Shown piece after piece: positions 32,957 to 42,796 of a stretch of 43,342 bases of DNA (position 1 is the first letter of the stretch; each line of letters starts with the position of its first letter). The position numbers were made by a program, and so were the translations under genes. The stretch is from Candidatus Gastranaerophilales bacterium (GTDB lineage: Bacteria > Cyanobacteriota > Vampirovibrionia > Gastranaerophilales > Gastranaerophilaceae). The notes beneath the pieces were generated by a model. The model was given only the letters and a program-made list of their open reading frames with translations, did no database searches and was not told the origin of the DNA. The stretch is from positions 1 through 43,342 of the forward strand of contig CALVAY010000015.1 in NCBI GenBank assembly GCA_944325665.1. The letters are read 5' to 3'.

Positions 32957-34457
32957 GAGCATTAAATATAGCTTTTACGTTAGCTTTAGCAGTGTTTTTG
33001 TCGGTAGCACGACCGATAATTTCTTCACCATTTTTACCTACAAGATGAATAACACTCATCGCGGTAGCGCCTGAGCCCATTTTATCTTCATCAAGGGCAT
33101 ACTGTTTATAGTGAGAAAGCTTTCTTGGAAAACCTGCATTTTTAAGAGCATCTAAGCAAGCATCCAAAGGCCCGTTACCACATCCCTTAACTTCTTTTTT
33201 CTCGCCCCTAAAGGTAAATTCAAGAGCAAAATTGTCTTCTTCAAGGTGTTTAAAGGAGATTAGCTCAAACGCACCTTTAATATCAAGCACTTCTCTAAAG
33301 TAAATTTCAAGAATTTCATCCAAAGCAAGTTCGCCTTTTTGTTCTGAAACCTCTTTAACATGCGGAGTAATTCTGATTGCTTCAGGCATTGTGATAGGAT
33401 AGCCGGCATTATTAAGTATTTCAAAGATTGCAGTCTTGCCTGATTGAGAAGTGAAGCCAATTTTTTCATCATCATCTCGACCGATAAGAGAAGGATTGAT
33501 GGGTCTATATGCACCAAATTCCATATCTTTTGTTTTAATTGCGCCGTCTTGATGAATTCCGCTTCTGTGCGCAAGTGCTTCAGGACCAATTAGAGGCGCT
33601 TTTTCATAAATTTGAACCTTAGACATCTGAGAAATTATAACCGCGGTTTCATAAATTTTATCCAAATTAACCGGAACTTTAACACCGTTATTGTGAAGAG
33701 CAACTGCAACCTGCGCAAAATCAGTGTTCCCAGCGCGCTCGCCAAGACCGTTTAAGCAGCATTCAAGTTGTGTTGCGCCTGCAAAATATCCTTCAATCGT
33801 TGTGGCTGTTGCCATGCCTAAGTCATTATGATTATGAAGAGAAATTATAATATCTTCATCAAGAGCATCAATAACTTTTTCAACCAAATTTATAAAAGTC
33901 TTAGGGCGCGTTCTCTCAACGGTATTTGGCAAATTAATTACACTAGCCCCTGCTTTTGTTATCTCCTTTAGTGTTTCTATAACAAAATCAATATTTTCAA
34001 TACAGTCTCCAAAATGCTCGACACTGAACTGCACTTGAGCGTCTTTATTTATTTTTTTTACTTGTTCGTATGCATATCCGACTGCTTCTATTGCGGTTTT
34101 TGCACAATAGGAAGGTTCTTTGTTTAATACATATTTCATGTGAAACGGACTAAGCGTTAAGAAAGTATGAACCCTTGGAATTTTGGCATGCCCGATTGAT
34201 TTTATGGCACTATCAATATCCGAGCGCACAGCACGGGCAAGAGCAGAAATAACAGTTTTATTATCTGCCATGTCAGCCAATGACTTACATGCTTCAAAAT
34301 CCATATGAGACGACGCAGGAAAACCAACTTCTACCGCTTGAACATTAAGTTCTAAAAGTTTATTAAAAATAAATTGCTTTTCCTTTAATTGCCAAGGCTT
34401 TTTAAGGGATTGATTTCCATCTCTAAGTGTAATGTCATAAAAAAAAGGTTGACGCAT
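32937..34457 (-). CDS. leuA: 2-isopropylmalate synthase
   Basis: The 506-residue enzyme condenses acetyl-CoA with 2-oxoisovalerate, the first step of leucine synthesis. Marks are FYDITLRDGNQSL near the N-terminus, AVEVGFPASS, SLHNHNDLGMATATTIEGY and NGLGERAGNTDF. A C-terminal regulatory-type domain has GNGPLDACLDAL and GSGATAMSVIHLVG. The DGNQ form in place of DGEQ is seen in one branch of LeuA. The ATG at 34457 has TGGAAT upstream; a longer frame upstream is unlikely. Other leucine genes are not in the window. Citramalate or homocitrate synthase activity cannot be excluded. Confidence 0.9.
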   Translation of the reverse strand: MRQPFFYDITLRDGNQSLKKPWQLKEKQFIFNKLLELNVQAVEVGFPASSHMDFEACKSLADMADNKTVISALARAVRSDIDSAIKSIGHAKIPRVHTFLTLSPFHMKYVLNKEPSYCAKTAIEAVGYAYEQVKKINKDAQVQFSVEHFGDCIENIDFVIETLKEITKAGASVINLPNTVERTRPKTFINLVEKVIDALDEDIIISLHNHNDLGMATATTIEGYFAGATQLECCLNGLGERAGNTDFAQVAVALHNNGVKVPVNLDKIYETAVIISQMSKVQIYEKAPLIGPEALAHRSGIHQDGAIKTKDMEFGAYRPINPSLIGRDDDEKIGFTSQSGKTAIFEILNNAGYPITMPEAIRITPHVKEVSEQKGELALDEILEIYFREVLDIKGAFELISFKHLEEDNFALEFTFRGEKKEVKGCGNGPLDACLDALKNAGFPRKLSHYKQYALDEDKMGSGATAMSVIHLVGKNGEEIIGRATDKNTAKANVKAIFNALNQIYN

Positions 34458-34622
34458 AGTTATTCCATTTCTAAAACATATGTGATATAATTGTAAAACA
34501 AAAAATAAAGTTAATGTCAAATCACCCAGTATGTAAATTTTTATTAATGCCAGTATGCAATTAGCTAATTAAATAGCAATTTAAGATATTGCCGAGCGTT
34601 AAAGAAAATGGTCAGAAGGTCT

Positions 34623-35234
34623 ATGATTACTAGAGTACAAAGCAACAACAACAAGGTTAATTTTGGTGCGTTAAAATTAAAACCAATAGAATTGGGCAAA
34701 AACGCACAAACCGCCTTAGGCAAAATTAATGATTTTTCAAGCATTCACCAAAGACTTGCCATAGGAACTTTTGGTCTTGTTATACAGCCAATGATTGATA
34801 TTCACAACAAAGAAGTTGATGAAGAAACAAGAAAAACATCGGCAGTAAGAAGTGCTGCAAAAGCGATAATCGGAACAGCAACAGGTATTGTTGTTCGTGG
34901 CGCCTGCATGAAAGCAAGTGAACTCAAATTTGCAAAACGAGACGCTTTAGGCAAAATAGTAAAAGAAAACGGCAAGCTTGTTCTTGACGAGCAAAAAATT
35001 AAGAACACATTTAAAGAAGGCTTTGAGCATTTGAATTTGGATGAAAAAACTCTTTCGGATTCAGTTAAAAGGGTACCGTCCGTAATTGGTACAATAGCTG
35101 CTCTTGGCGTAATGATTATAACAAACTTTGTAGTAGATGCACCGCTCACGAACATAACCATGGAAAAAATCAACAAATTCATGGAAGAGCATTTTGCAAG
35201 AAAAAAACAAAGCAAAGGCGGTGCGAATGAATAA
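34623..35234 (+). CDS. Membrane-associated lineage-specific protein with N-terminal VNFGA motif
   Basis: The 203-residue protein is not recognised. It starts MITRVQSNNNKVNFGALKLK with VNFGA at residues 12-16. It has three hydrophobic stretches, near residues 43-58 (LAIGTFGLVIQPMID), 73-92 (AAKAIIGTATGIVVRG) and 155-178 (IGTIAALGVMIITNFVV). A Lys-rich hydrophilic loop separates the second and third. GAAGG lies close to the chosen ATG; another ATG five codons earlier is possible. The 3' end overlaps the next gene by 8 bp, so the two are translated together. A membrane role is inferred from the hydrophobic segments. Confidence 0.65.
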   Translation: MITRVQSNNNKVNFGALKLKPIELGKNAQTALGKINDFSSIHQRLAIGTFGLVIQPMIDIHNKEVDEETRKTSAVRSAAKAIIGTATGIVVRGACMKASELKFAKRDALGKIVKENGKLVLDEQKIKNTFKEGFEHLNLDEKTLSDSVKRVPSVIGTIAALGVMIITNFVVDAPLTNITMEKINKFMEEHFARKKQSKGGANE

Positions 35235-35778
35235 CTTTATACAAAAAACAGTTGCAAAATATGCAAATGATAACGCAAAATTTCTATTCATTACAGCTGC
35301 TGCCGGCTGGTTTTTGGCAAGTGCAGCACAAACTTTTGGCATTGTTGTAAACAATAAAATAGATAAGGATGAAAAAAAATTCCTTGTACCTCAAGAAATA
35401 TGCGACGGTGCCGCAAATATCGGCTTATACGCTCTTGTAACCGCACCGCTTATTAAAACCACTGACAAATTGGTTGAAAGCGGAAAAATTTCATTTAAAA
35501 ATATACAAAAAAATACTCCCGAATTTGACAAATTAAGGGGTGGTGCAAGAGTTTTAGCATCGCTAGCAGGTGCTGTTTTATCAAGCAGCATTTTAACACC
35601 TTTAATAAGAAATAAAATCGGTTCAATGGCAAAAGGGGAAGATATTAAGCAAAAAACTCCCATCTACAACAACTATACACCATATTATCAACCGTTTTTT
35701 CAAAAAAGCTATAATAAAATACCGACAAGAATGAACAGCTATCTTGCTTTTACAAAAAATTCAAATATGAAAATATAA
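35227..35778 (+). CDS. Membrane-associated lineage-specific protein, partner of the upstream gene
   Basis: The 183-residue product starts MNNFIQKTVAKYANDNAKFL. It has hydrophobic segments near residues 20-42 (FLFITAAAGWFLASAAQTFG), 70-85 (IGLYALVTAPLI) and 115-135 (RVLASLAGAVLSSSIL), the same number and spacing as in the upstream protein. A polar Tyr/Asn-rich tail (YNNYTPYYQPFFQKSYNK) follows. AAAGGCGG precedes the ATG inside the upstream gene. The two may be distant relatives that form a complex, but I see no clear residue identity. The frame ends directly against the convergent sigma-like gene. Confidence 0.65.
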   Translation: MNNFIQKTVAKYANDNAKFLFITAAAGWFLASAAQTFGIVVNNKIDKDEKKFLVPQEICDGAANIGLYALVTAPLIKTTDKLVESGKISFKNIQKNTPEFDKLRGGARVLASLAGAVLSSSILTPLIRNKIGSMAKGEDIKQKTPIYNNYTPYYQPFFQKSYNKIPTRMNSYLAFTKNSNMKI

Positions 35779-36459
35779 TTAAGAAAGCTCCAGCTGAACA
35801 AACTTTGACATTTCACAAAATCTCTTGCTTAAATCAGCTTGAGAAAGTTTTAAACTGTGAGCAATTTTGCTTTGGTGAATTTTTTGTACATATTTTAAAT
35901 TAAAAATCTCAAGATATTTCTTATTGGGTTCTTGCTCATCCAATTTAACTATGGCATCAATAATTCTTTTTGCCTGCAAGTCGGAAGTAGGCTCTTTTGG
36001 AAAAATTTCCAAAGGGTCAATTAAGCCCTCATAAGGATTTGACTGCTCAATAATTTCCTCGGTTGGCTGATTAACTTCCGTTACTTCTTTAATATCTTCT
36101 TGCACTTGAGGCTCGATATCATCTTCTATATTGTCATTTTCTTCTTCAATATTGACATCTTGTTTTTCAATTTTATTACTTTTTTTGTTGTGATTAACTT
36201 TAACACTATCGAGCGAAACTATTTTTTTTGAACCAAATGAAGAATTTGAACGTTTTATCAAGCTTAGAACGGTATTATCAACAACGCGAACTAAGTATTT
36301 TTTTAAACTTTCAATATTTGAAACAGAATCTAAAAGAAGGTATGATTTTTTATATACTTCCGCACAAATCAAATCGAGCATGTCCTCATGCCCTTTAAAT
36401 CTTTGATTTTGCTTGATTAAGCCTTCAATTAATTCACGCTGTTCGCTGTTAATATTCAA
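35779..36459 (-). CDS. Sigma-70-like protein with acidic insertion
   Basis: The 226-residue product starts at a TTG with GAGGGG at good distance. Residues 25-72 (MLDLICAEVYKKSYLLLDSV, YLVRVVDNTVLSLIKR) resemble region 2 of ECF sigma factors. Residues 160-222 (AKRIIDAIVKLDEQEP, IFNLKYVQKIHQSKIAHSLK, LSQADLSKRF) resemble the region-4 helix-turn-helix. Between them lies an acidic, probably disordered linker of about 50 residues (DVNIEEENDNIEDDIEPQVQ). If a sigma factor, it is atypical and has no visible anti-sigma partner. It could instead be a transcription regulator built on the same fold. Confidence 0.55.
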   Translation of the reverse strand: MNINSEQRELIEGLIKQNQRFKGHEDMLDLICAEVYKKSYLLLDSVSNIESLKKYLVRVVDNTVLSLIKRSNSSFGSKKIVSLDSVKVNHNKKSNKIEKQDVNIEEENDNIEDDIEPQVQEDIKEVTEVNQPTEEIIEQSNPYEGLIDPLEIFPKEPTSDLQAKRIIDAIVKLDEQEPNKKYLEIFNLKYVQKIHQSKIAHSLKLSQADLSKRFCEMSKFVQLELS

Positions 36460-36556
36460 AATAACCCCTCATAAAACAATAATATTTTATACCATGGTAA
36501 AAAAAATTGTAGCTTTTTTTAAAAAAATTTTCATATTGTTACATTATTTGACGGGT

Positions 36557-36585
36557 TTGCAGGAAGGTATTTGTTGTTATATAAT
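36557..36585 (+). promoter_or_regulatory. Sigma-70-type promoter of bamA
   Basis: TTGCAG (36557-36562) and TATAAT (36580-36585) are separated by 17 bases, 37 bp before the bamA ATG. The spacing and -10 box are good. Confidence 0.65.
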
Positions 36586-36622
36586 ATTAAGATAGAGAGA
36601 TAAACTGTTTATCCGGAGTTAG

Positions 36623-38608
36623 ATGAGAAGCATAAAAAAACTTGTGGTACTGTATGCCGTGTTGGGGATATTATTTGTCCAACAGCCTACTTATGCTGCT
36701 TTTAACTTCAAATTCCCCAAATTTTTCAAGTTTAAAAAAGAAAAGAAAATAGATAAACAAAACCAAGACAACACGGAGCAAGTAGAAGAAGAGATTCTGC
36801 CTGCACAAGAGCAAACGGAAACTCAAGAAACGCAAGAAGCAGCAACGGATACAAGTGATGTTGAAGCGGTTTATATTAAACAAGTTGAAGTGTACGGGAA
36901 TAACCTGATTGAAACTTCTTATATTAAGGAGCAGATGACTTCAAAAGAAGGCTACATCTACGACAGAAAAAATATCTCTCAAGACTTAAACAAAATCTAC
37001 AAAACAGGCTATTTTACACAAAACATCCGTGCTGTGCCGCTAAGGAGTGAAGATGGCGGTATCAGACTAAGGATTGTTGTTGAAGAAAACCCCGCCATTA
37101 AAGGTTTTACAATTGAAGGCAACAATGCAGTTGCAACGAACGAAATTATGAATATCTTGTCCCAATACGAAGGACAACCGCAAAATATCTTAAGCATTAA
37201 TGTCGCAATAGAGCAAATACAAGAAATGTACAGCTTAAAGGGCTACATTTTAGCTCGTGTAACTTCAGTTCAAGATGACCCTGACGGAATTGTAAACATT
37301 AAAATTGACGAAGGTGTTATTGAAGATATTGTTGTTGAAGGCAACTACAAAACAAGAGATTTTATCGTTAAAAGAAATATCTTGCTTCAGCCCGGAACCG
37401 TTTACAATGAAAATATTATGCGAGATGACATCTTAAGACTTATGGGAACTCAAGCATTTAAAGATGTCAAACGCGATATTGAAATGAACCCCAATACGGG
37501 AAAATATAACGTAGTTATCTCTCTTGACGAGCAAAGAACAGGTAAAATCTCTCTTGGTGTAGGTGTTGACTCTATATCAGGTTTCTTTGGCTCGGTCGGT
37601 TTTTCTGAAAATAACTTTAGAGGCTTAGGACAAAAACTCAGCTTGAACTTCATGGCAGGTACAGGTATTTTGATGAACGACAGTTCAATAATTAACAGAC
37701 CTAACCTGCAAGCAGAACTTAGCTTTATAGAGCCTCATTTTAAATCAGAAAATCAATCTCTCGGTTTTAGAGCTTTTGTTCGTAACTTTGGAAGCTACCA
37801 AGTACCTCTATCCATTGAAAAACGCTATGGCGCAGATGTTACTCTTACAAGAAGATTTAAAGCATTTAAAAACCTAACCGGAAGTATCAGCTTTGGTGGA
37901 GAAAGTGTTGATATGGAAGAGGGTGATGAATGGAAAGCAAGACAAGTGTTTGCCTCAAGGGGAATTGACTACTCAAGAAGAGCGGAGCAGTTAGATGGCG
38001 GCGTATATGCAAAAATTACACCGGCATTGACCTATGACACAAGAGATACCATTGTTAACACAAGAAGAGGTGTCTTAGCTCGTTTGAGTCTTGAAGAATC
38101 AATTGGCTTTGGAACAGATTCCTTTGGCAAACTGCACGGTGTCTTAAAGAAATTCATACCTGTGGGCAGGAAATCAACCTTGGTTATTGCAGCTCGTGGC
38201 GGCGGAAAACTGCACGGCGATATGCCTGAATTTGCAGCATACGCACTAGGCGGCCCGTATAGCGTAAGAGGTTTTAACATATCTGAAGTTGGTACTGGTA
38301 CAGGCTTTATGATGGGTACGGCAGAGTTTAGAACTCCAATACCTTTTATGGACAGACTTACAACAAATACCTTCTTAAACAACGTTCGTGTAGCAGTGTT
38401 TATGGATGCGGGCAAACTATTCGGACAAACTCTTACAAACGAACTGTATGACAGACCGGGTTACGCAATTACTGCCGGTGTAGGTTTAAGAGTATTTATA
38501 CCGGGTCTTGGCCCTATCAATCTTGACTACGGCATACCGTTTACAAATACAGGCGGAAAAGACCGCAGCAACGGTTTCTTTACATTCGGTATGGGTGAAA
38601 TGTACTAA
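36623..38608 (+). CDS. bamA: Outer-membrane assembly protein BamA/Omp85 with three POTRA domains
   Basis: The 661-residue protein has a signal peptide (cleavage near Tyr-Ala-Ala, residues 24-26) and a Lys-rich then Gln/Glu-rich linker to about residue 80. Three POTRA domains lie at about 82-155, 157-231 and 233-304, each with the conserved pattern of the type IKGFTIEGNNAVATNEIMNI. A 16-strand barrel follows (305-661), with the lid motif VRGF at 548-551. Proteobacterial BamA has five POTRA domains; three is typical of cyanobacterial Omp85. The chain ends in an aromatic residue (GMGEMY). CGGAG precedes the ATG. It inserts beta-barrel proteins into the outer membrane; no lpxA-type or skp gene is adjacent. 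Confidence 0.93.
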   Translation: MRSIKKLVVLYAVLGILFVQQPTYAAFNFKFPKFFKFKKEKKIDKQNQDNTEQVEEEILPAQEQTETQETQEAATDTSDVEAVYIKQVEVYGNNLIETSYIKEQMTSKEGYIYDRKNISQDLNKIYKTGYFTQNIRAVPLRSEDGGIRLRIVVEENPAIKGFTIEGNNAVATNEIMNILSQYEGQPQNILSINVAIEQIQEMYSLKGYILARVTSVQDDPDGIVNIKIDEGVIEDIVVEGNYKTRDFIVKRNILLQPGTVYNENIMRDDILRLMGTQAFKDVKRDIEMNPNTGKYNVVISLDEQRTGKISLGVGVDSISGFFGSVGFSENNFRGLGQKLSLNFMAGTGILMNDSSIINRPNLQAELSFIEPHFKSENQSLGFRAFVRNFGSYQVPLSIEKRYGADVTLTRRFKAFKNLTGSISFGGESVDMEEGDEWKARQVFASRGIDYSRRAEQLDGGVYAKITPALTYDTRDTIVNTRRGVLARLSLEESIGFGTDSFGKLHGVLKKFIPVGRKSTLVIAARGGGKLHGDMPEFAAYALGGPYSVRGFNISEVGTGTGFMMGTAEFRTPIPFMDRLTTNTFLNNVRVAVFMDAGKLFGQTLTNELYDRPGYAITAGVGLRVFIPGLGPINLDYGIPFTNTGGKDRSNGFFTFGMGEMY

Positions 38609-38632
38609 GGAAAATATAGTTTAAAGCATAAA

Positions 38633-38663
38633 AAAATAACGACCTTATTCGGGTCGTTATTTT
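38633..38663. terminator. Bidirectional terminator between bamA and gyrA
   Basis: AAAATAACGACC and GGTCGTTATTTT form a 12-bp stem with a 7-base loop. T-rich sequence follows on both strands, so it can end both convergent genes. Confidence 0.92.
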
Positions 38664-38678
38664 TATTTAAGAATTTAA

Positions 38679-41225
38679 TTACTCTTCAAAGTTTAAGTTA
38701 CCCTGAGTAACATCCTCTTGAGCCGTATCAGTTTTAAGCGAGTCAGTAGCTTGTTGAGCATCGTCATCATCAGGATTTATAATCTTATTTACCGAAACAA
38801 CAGTGTCGTTATCAACAAGGTTTTGTACTTTAACACCTGTTGCAGGACGACCTTGACGCGAAATATCGGCAGCGCTTACACGAGTAACTATACCATTTGC
38901 AGTAACTACCATAATATCATCGCTTTCATCAACGATAGTTAGTGCAACAAGTCTTGAAGCAGCTGATTTGAACTTAGTTGCAATTAATCCCAAACCGCCT
39001 CTGTTTTGCGGTCTGAATTCGCTAAGTTTAGAACGTTTACCAAAACCGTCTGATGTAACAACAAGTAAATCAGCATCATAATCTCTCGGAACTACATCAC
39101 AACCGATAATTGTGTCGCCCGTTCTTAATTTCATTGAATTAACACCGCGGGCAGATCTGCCAAGAGGTCTTAAATCTTCAATTGCAAAGCGAATTGCCAT
39201 ACCGCAAGAAGTACCGATAATAATTTCATCGTTACTTTTTGCAAGTTTAACCCAGTTTAGAGTATCGCCTTCTTCTAAACCTATTGCTATAATACCGTTA
39301 CGTCTGATATTTGCAAAGTTATCGAGACTAATTCTCTTGATATAACCTGCTTTTGTCAGCATAATTAAATTAGCATTAGGATCGTACTCGCTTACGGGTA
39401 CAACAGCTGTAATCTGCTCATCCTGTGCAATAGGCAAGACATTTATAATAGGTAAACCTTTAGACTGTCTTGAACCTTCAGGGAAGTCATATACGTTTAG
39501 ACTATATACAACACCTTTTGAAGAGAAGAACAATACTTTATCATGCATCATGGCAGTAAAGAAATGATCAACATCATCATCCTCTTTTGTTTTCATGCCG
39601 CCCTTACCACGTGTAGCACGGTTTTGTCTTTCAAAGGTGTCAAGAGAAATTCTCTTAATATACCCTTGACGAGTCATAAACACAGCCATAGCAGTATTAG
39701 GCGTCAAATCTTCAATATTTAATTCGCCTTGCTCAGGTAAAATTTGTGTTTTTCTGTCATCGCCATATTTTTCTTTATCTTCAAGAAGCTCTTCTTTAAT
39801 CAAGGCAAGAACTTTATTTCTATCAGCCAAAATAGCTTCATATTCGGCAATTTTCTTGATTAAATCATCATATTCTGCCCTAATTTTATCCTGCTCAAGA
39901 CCCGTCAAACGTCTTAATTGCATTTCTAAAATTGCATTTGCCTGATCAACATCAAGCCCAAAGCGAGACATTAAGCCGTTTCTTGCTTCTTCAGTATTCT
40001 TAGATTTTTTAATTAACTCAATTACTTCATCAAGAGCATTTAGGGCAATCATTAAACCTTCTAAGATATGAGCTCTTGCTTTTGCTTTCTTTAAGAAGAA
40101 AAGTGTTCTTCTTGTAATAACTTCAACACGGTGCTCGATAAACTCGTTTAGGACTTCATACAAGTTAAGAAGTCTTGGTTGTTGTCCGACAAGAGCAACC
40201 ATATTAACACCAAAGCTTGTCATCAAAGCTGTTTGCTTGTATAAATTGTTTCTAACAACATCAGGCTTTGCATCACGCTTAAGTTCAATAACTACTCTCA
40301 TACCGTCACGGTCGGACTCATCTCGAATATCGGATATACCTTGAACTTTGCCTTCTTTAACCAAATCGGCAATTTTTTCAATAAGAGCAGCTTTGTTTAC
40401 CTGATAAGGAATTTCAGTAACAACAATAGCAGTTCTTCCTTGTCTGCCATTACCGCCGGGAAGCTCTTCAATTTGAGAAACAGCAGACATTTTAATCGAA
40501 CCGCGACCTGTTTCGTATGCTTTTTTAATTTCTGATGTACCTATAATTGTTGCAGCTGTTGGGAAATCAGGCCCTTTGATGTACTGCATTAAACCTTCAA
40601 TTGTAATTTCCGGATTATCAATCATGGCAATTGTGCCGTCAACCACTTCGCATAGGTTATGAGGCGGAATATTTGTTGCCATACCGACTGCAATACCTGA
40701 TACACCGTTTAAAAGCAACATCGGTAATCTTACGGGTAATACCGCAGGCTCTTGCAGCGAACCGTCGAAGTTAGGTGTAAAATTAACCGTTTCGCAGTCA
40801 ATATCAGCCAGCATTGAAGTTGTAATTTTATGCATTCTGGCCTCAGTGTACCTCATTGCAGCAGCACCGTCGCCGTCAACCGAGCCGAAGTTGCCGTGTC
40901 CGTCAATTGTTAAATATCTTGTAGCAAAATCCTGCGCCATACGAACCAAGGCTTCGTAAACCGCACTATCGCCGTGTGGGTGATATTTACCCAAAACTTC
41001 GCCAACAATTCTGGCGCATTTCTTAAAAGGCTTATCAGGAGTCATTCCAAGCTCGTTCATAGCGAACAAAATTCTTCTGTGAACAGGTTTTAAGCCATCT
41101 CTTACATCAGGCAAAGCACGCCCTACAATTACACTCATAGCGTAGTCAATATATGAGCGTTTCATTTCATCTCTAATATTTACGGGAACAATTTTTCCGT
41201 GATCAAATAAATTTGTTTGACTCAA
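38679..41225 (-). CDS. gyrA: DNA gyrase subunit A
   Basis: The 848-residue subunit cleaves and rejoins DNA in the negative-supercoiling enzyme. Marks are [37 protein letters not shown] (quinolone region, with Ser at the position of E. coli Ser83) and catalytic Tyr126 in [12 protein letters not shown] six-bladed C-terminal domain follows, with a GyrA-box-like [11 protein letters not shown] that departs from the usual QRRGGKG. The tail is acidic ([11 protein letters not shown]). The start is a TTG at 41225 with AGGAG eight bases away; an in-frame ATG at 41258 lies next to TATAAT (41264-41269 on the minus strand) and would leave no leader. ParC is the alternative, but the box and length favour GyrA. 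Confidence 0.95.
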   Translation of the reverse strand: MSQTNLFDHGKIVPVNIRDEMKRSYIDYAMSVIVGRALPDVRDGLKPVHRRILFAMNELGMTPDKPFKKCARIVGEVLGKYHPHGDSAVYEALVRMAQDFATRYLTIDGHGNFGSVDGDGAAAMRYTEARMHKITTSMLADIDCETVNFTPNFDGSLQEPAVLPVRLPMLLLNGVSGIAVGMATNIPPHNLCEVVDGTIAMIDNPEITIEGLMQYIKGPDFPTAATIIGTSEIKKAYETGRGSIKMSAVSQIEELPGGNGRQGRTAIVVTEIPYQVNKAALIEKIADLVKEGKVQGISDIRDESDRDGMRVVIELKRDAKPDVVRNNLYKQTALMTSFGVNMVALVGQQPRLLNLYEVLNEFIEHRVEVITRRTLFFLKKAKARAHILEGLMIALNALDEVIELIKKSKNTEEARNGLMSRFGLDVDQANAILEMQLRRLTGLEQDKIRAEYDDLIKKIAEYEAILADRNKVLALIKEELLEDKEKYGDDRKTQILPEQGELNIEDLTPNTAMAVFMTRQGYIKRISLDTFERQNRATRGKGGMKTKEDDDVDHFFTAMMHDKVLFFSSKGVVYSLNVYDFPEGSRQSKGLPIINVLPIAQDEQITAVVPVSEYDPNANLIMLTKAGYIKRISLDNFANIRRNGIIAIGLEEGDTLNWVKLAKSNDEIIIGTSCGMAIRFAIEDLRPLGRSARGVNSMKLRTGDTIIGCDVVPRDYDADLLVVTSDGFGKRSKLSEFRPQNRGGLGLIATKFKSAASRLVALTIVDESDDIMVVTANGIVTRVSAADISRQGRPATGVKVQNLVDNDTVVSVNKIINPDDDDAQQATDSLKTDTAQEDVTQGNLNFEE

Positions 41226-41343
41226 AACTAATTCTCCTAAACTGCCTCTAATATACATATTTTATTATAAACAAACTAACATGGCAAACCTTTAAAATAT
41301 ACATACTTGTATTTTTTTGGCACTTTGAGTAAACTTAAAACGT

Positions 41344-42462
41344 ATGAACAAGAAAATTAAAGTCGTATTAGTTTTTGGCACAAGACCCGAGGCAATTAAA
41401 ATGGCACCGTTGGTTTTGGAGCTCAAAAAAAGAGAGGAATTTGAAGCCATAACGCTTGTAACGGCTCAACATCGCCAGATGTTAGATCAGGTTCTTGAGC
41501 TTTTTGATATAGTTCCGGATTACGACTTAAACCTTATGAAACCAAATCAAAACCTTTGGTCTTTAACGACAGATGTCATTATGCAAACCAAAGAAATTTT
41601 TGAAAAGGTTAAACCTGACATCGTTCTTGTCCACGGAGATACAACAACCGCGGGCGCTACCGCTCTTAGTGCGTTTTATGCAAGAATTCCAATCGGACAC
41701 GTTGAAGCGGGGCTTAGAACATTTAACAAGGATTACCCTTTTCCCGAGGAAATTAACAGGGTTCTGGCAGATGCCGTGAGCGATATGCATTTTTGTCCGA
41801 CTGACGGCTCAGTTGAAAACATTAAAAAATCAGGCATTAAAACGCCAAATTCTATCTACAAAACAGGTAATACCGTTATTGATGCGCTTTTGTACACCGT
41901 TAATAACAAAGAAGTTGATTTAGATTTTATTAATCTTGATCCCAACTTAAAAACAATTTTATTAACTTCCCACAGAAGGGAAAATTTCGGCAAACCTCTT
42001 GAAGAGATTTGCGATGCCGTAATTGAGCTTATCAATTCAAATAAAGATATACAGGTTGTTTATCCTGTTCACCTCAACCCTAATGTTCAAAATACCGTAA
42101 GGGCTAAATTGGGTAATGTTGAAAGAGTTAAATTAATCGACCCGCTTGATTACGCACCTTTTGCAAGCTTAATGAAAAAATCTCATATAATTTTAACAGA
42201 CTCAGGCGGAGTTCAAGAGGAAGCCCCTTCTTTGGGTGTGCCTGTACTTGTTTTAAGAGATGAGACAGAGCGCCCCGAGGCACTTGAGTACGGGTGTGTA
42301 AAATTAGTCGGCGCACACAAGGACAAGATTGTTTCAACCGTGCAGAAATTACTTAACGATAAAGATTTTTATAATTCCATGAAACAAGCAGTTAACCCCT
42401 ATGGGGACGGACTTGCTTCCAGCAGAATAGCAGAAGCCATATTAACAAGATTTCAAAACTAG
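41344..42462 (+). CDS. wecB: UDP-N-acetylglucosamine 2-epimerase (non-hydrolysing)
   Basis: The 372-residue enzyme interconverts UDP-GlcNAc and UDP-ManNAc for surface polysaccharide synthesis. Marks are VFGTRPEAIKMAPLVLEL, HGDTTTAGATALSAFY, GHVEAGLRTFNKDYPFPEE, LTSHRRENFG and TDSGGVQEEAPSLGVPVLVL with ETERPE following. Length is normal. The ribosome site is weak. The next gene on the strand starts 43 bp downstream. No wecC (UDP-ManNAc dehydrogenase) lies next to it. Confidence 0.95.
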   Translation: MNKKIKVVLVFGTRPEAIKMAPLVLELKKREEFEAITLVTAQHRQMLDQVLELFDIVPDYDLNLMKPNQNLWSLTTDVIMQTKEIFEKVKPDIVLVHGDTTTAGATALSAFYARIPIGHVEAGLRTFNKDYPFPEEINRVLADAVSDMHFCPTDGSVENIKKSGIKTPNSIYKTGNTVIDALLYTVNNKEVDLDFINLDPNLKTILLTSHRRENFGKPLEEICDAVIELINSNKDIQVVYPVHLNPNVQNTVRAKLGNVERVKLIDPLDYAPFASLMKKSHIILTDSGGVQEEAPSLGVPVLVLRDETERPEALEYGCVKLVGAHKDKIVSTVQKLLNDKDFYNSMKQAVNPYGDGLASSRIAEAILTRFQN

Positions 42463-42505
42463 CAAAAAAAATATTTTTGATTGTTTGTAAAAACGGACAG
42501 GAAAA

Positions 42506-42790
42506 ATGAACATAAGCATTAACAAAATACAAATAGCCTTACAAAAAGGCAAATTTGCAGCCGCGGAAAAACTTAAGCTAAACCCAGGTTCGGCTTCAAA
42601 AACAGCAGTTGCAAAACTGGCCGGAATTAAAGCAGATAAATTCGAGCGAAAAGTAACAGCAACATGTAAAAAACCCTTAAGCCCCGCAGGCAAAGCAGCC
42701 TTATTAAGCGCCGAAGCAGATTTGATAAGAATGGGCTATACGCCCTTAAAGGCTCACTGCATCGCCTTAACAAACTTTTATCTAAAATAA
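42506..42790 (+). CDS. Small basic protein of unknown function
   Basis: The 94-residue product begins MNISINKIQIALQKGKFAAA. It is Lys/Ala-rich (KLKLNPGSASKTAVAKLAGI, KKPLSPAGKAALLSAEADLI) and ends GYTPLKAHCIALTNFYLK. It is mostly helical in appearance, with two Cys and no membrane span. GGACAGGAAAA precedes the ATG. It may be co-transcribed with wecB and ends 6 bp before the opposing gene. No family is recognised. Confidence 0.6.
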   Translation: MNISINKIQIALQKGKFAAAEKLKLNPGSASKTAVAKLAGIKADKFERKVTATCKKPLSPAGKAALLSAEADLIRMGYTPLKAHCIALTNFYLK

Positions 42791-42796
42791 GATTAT

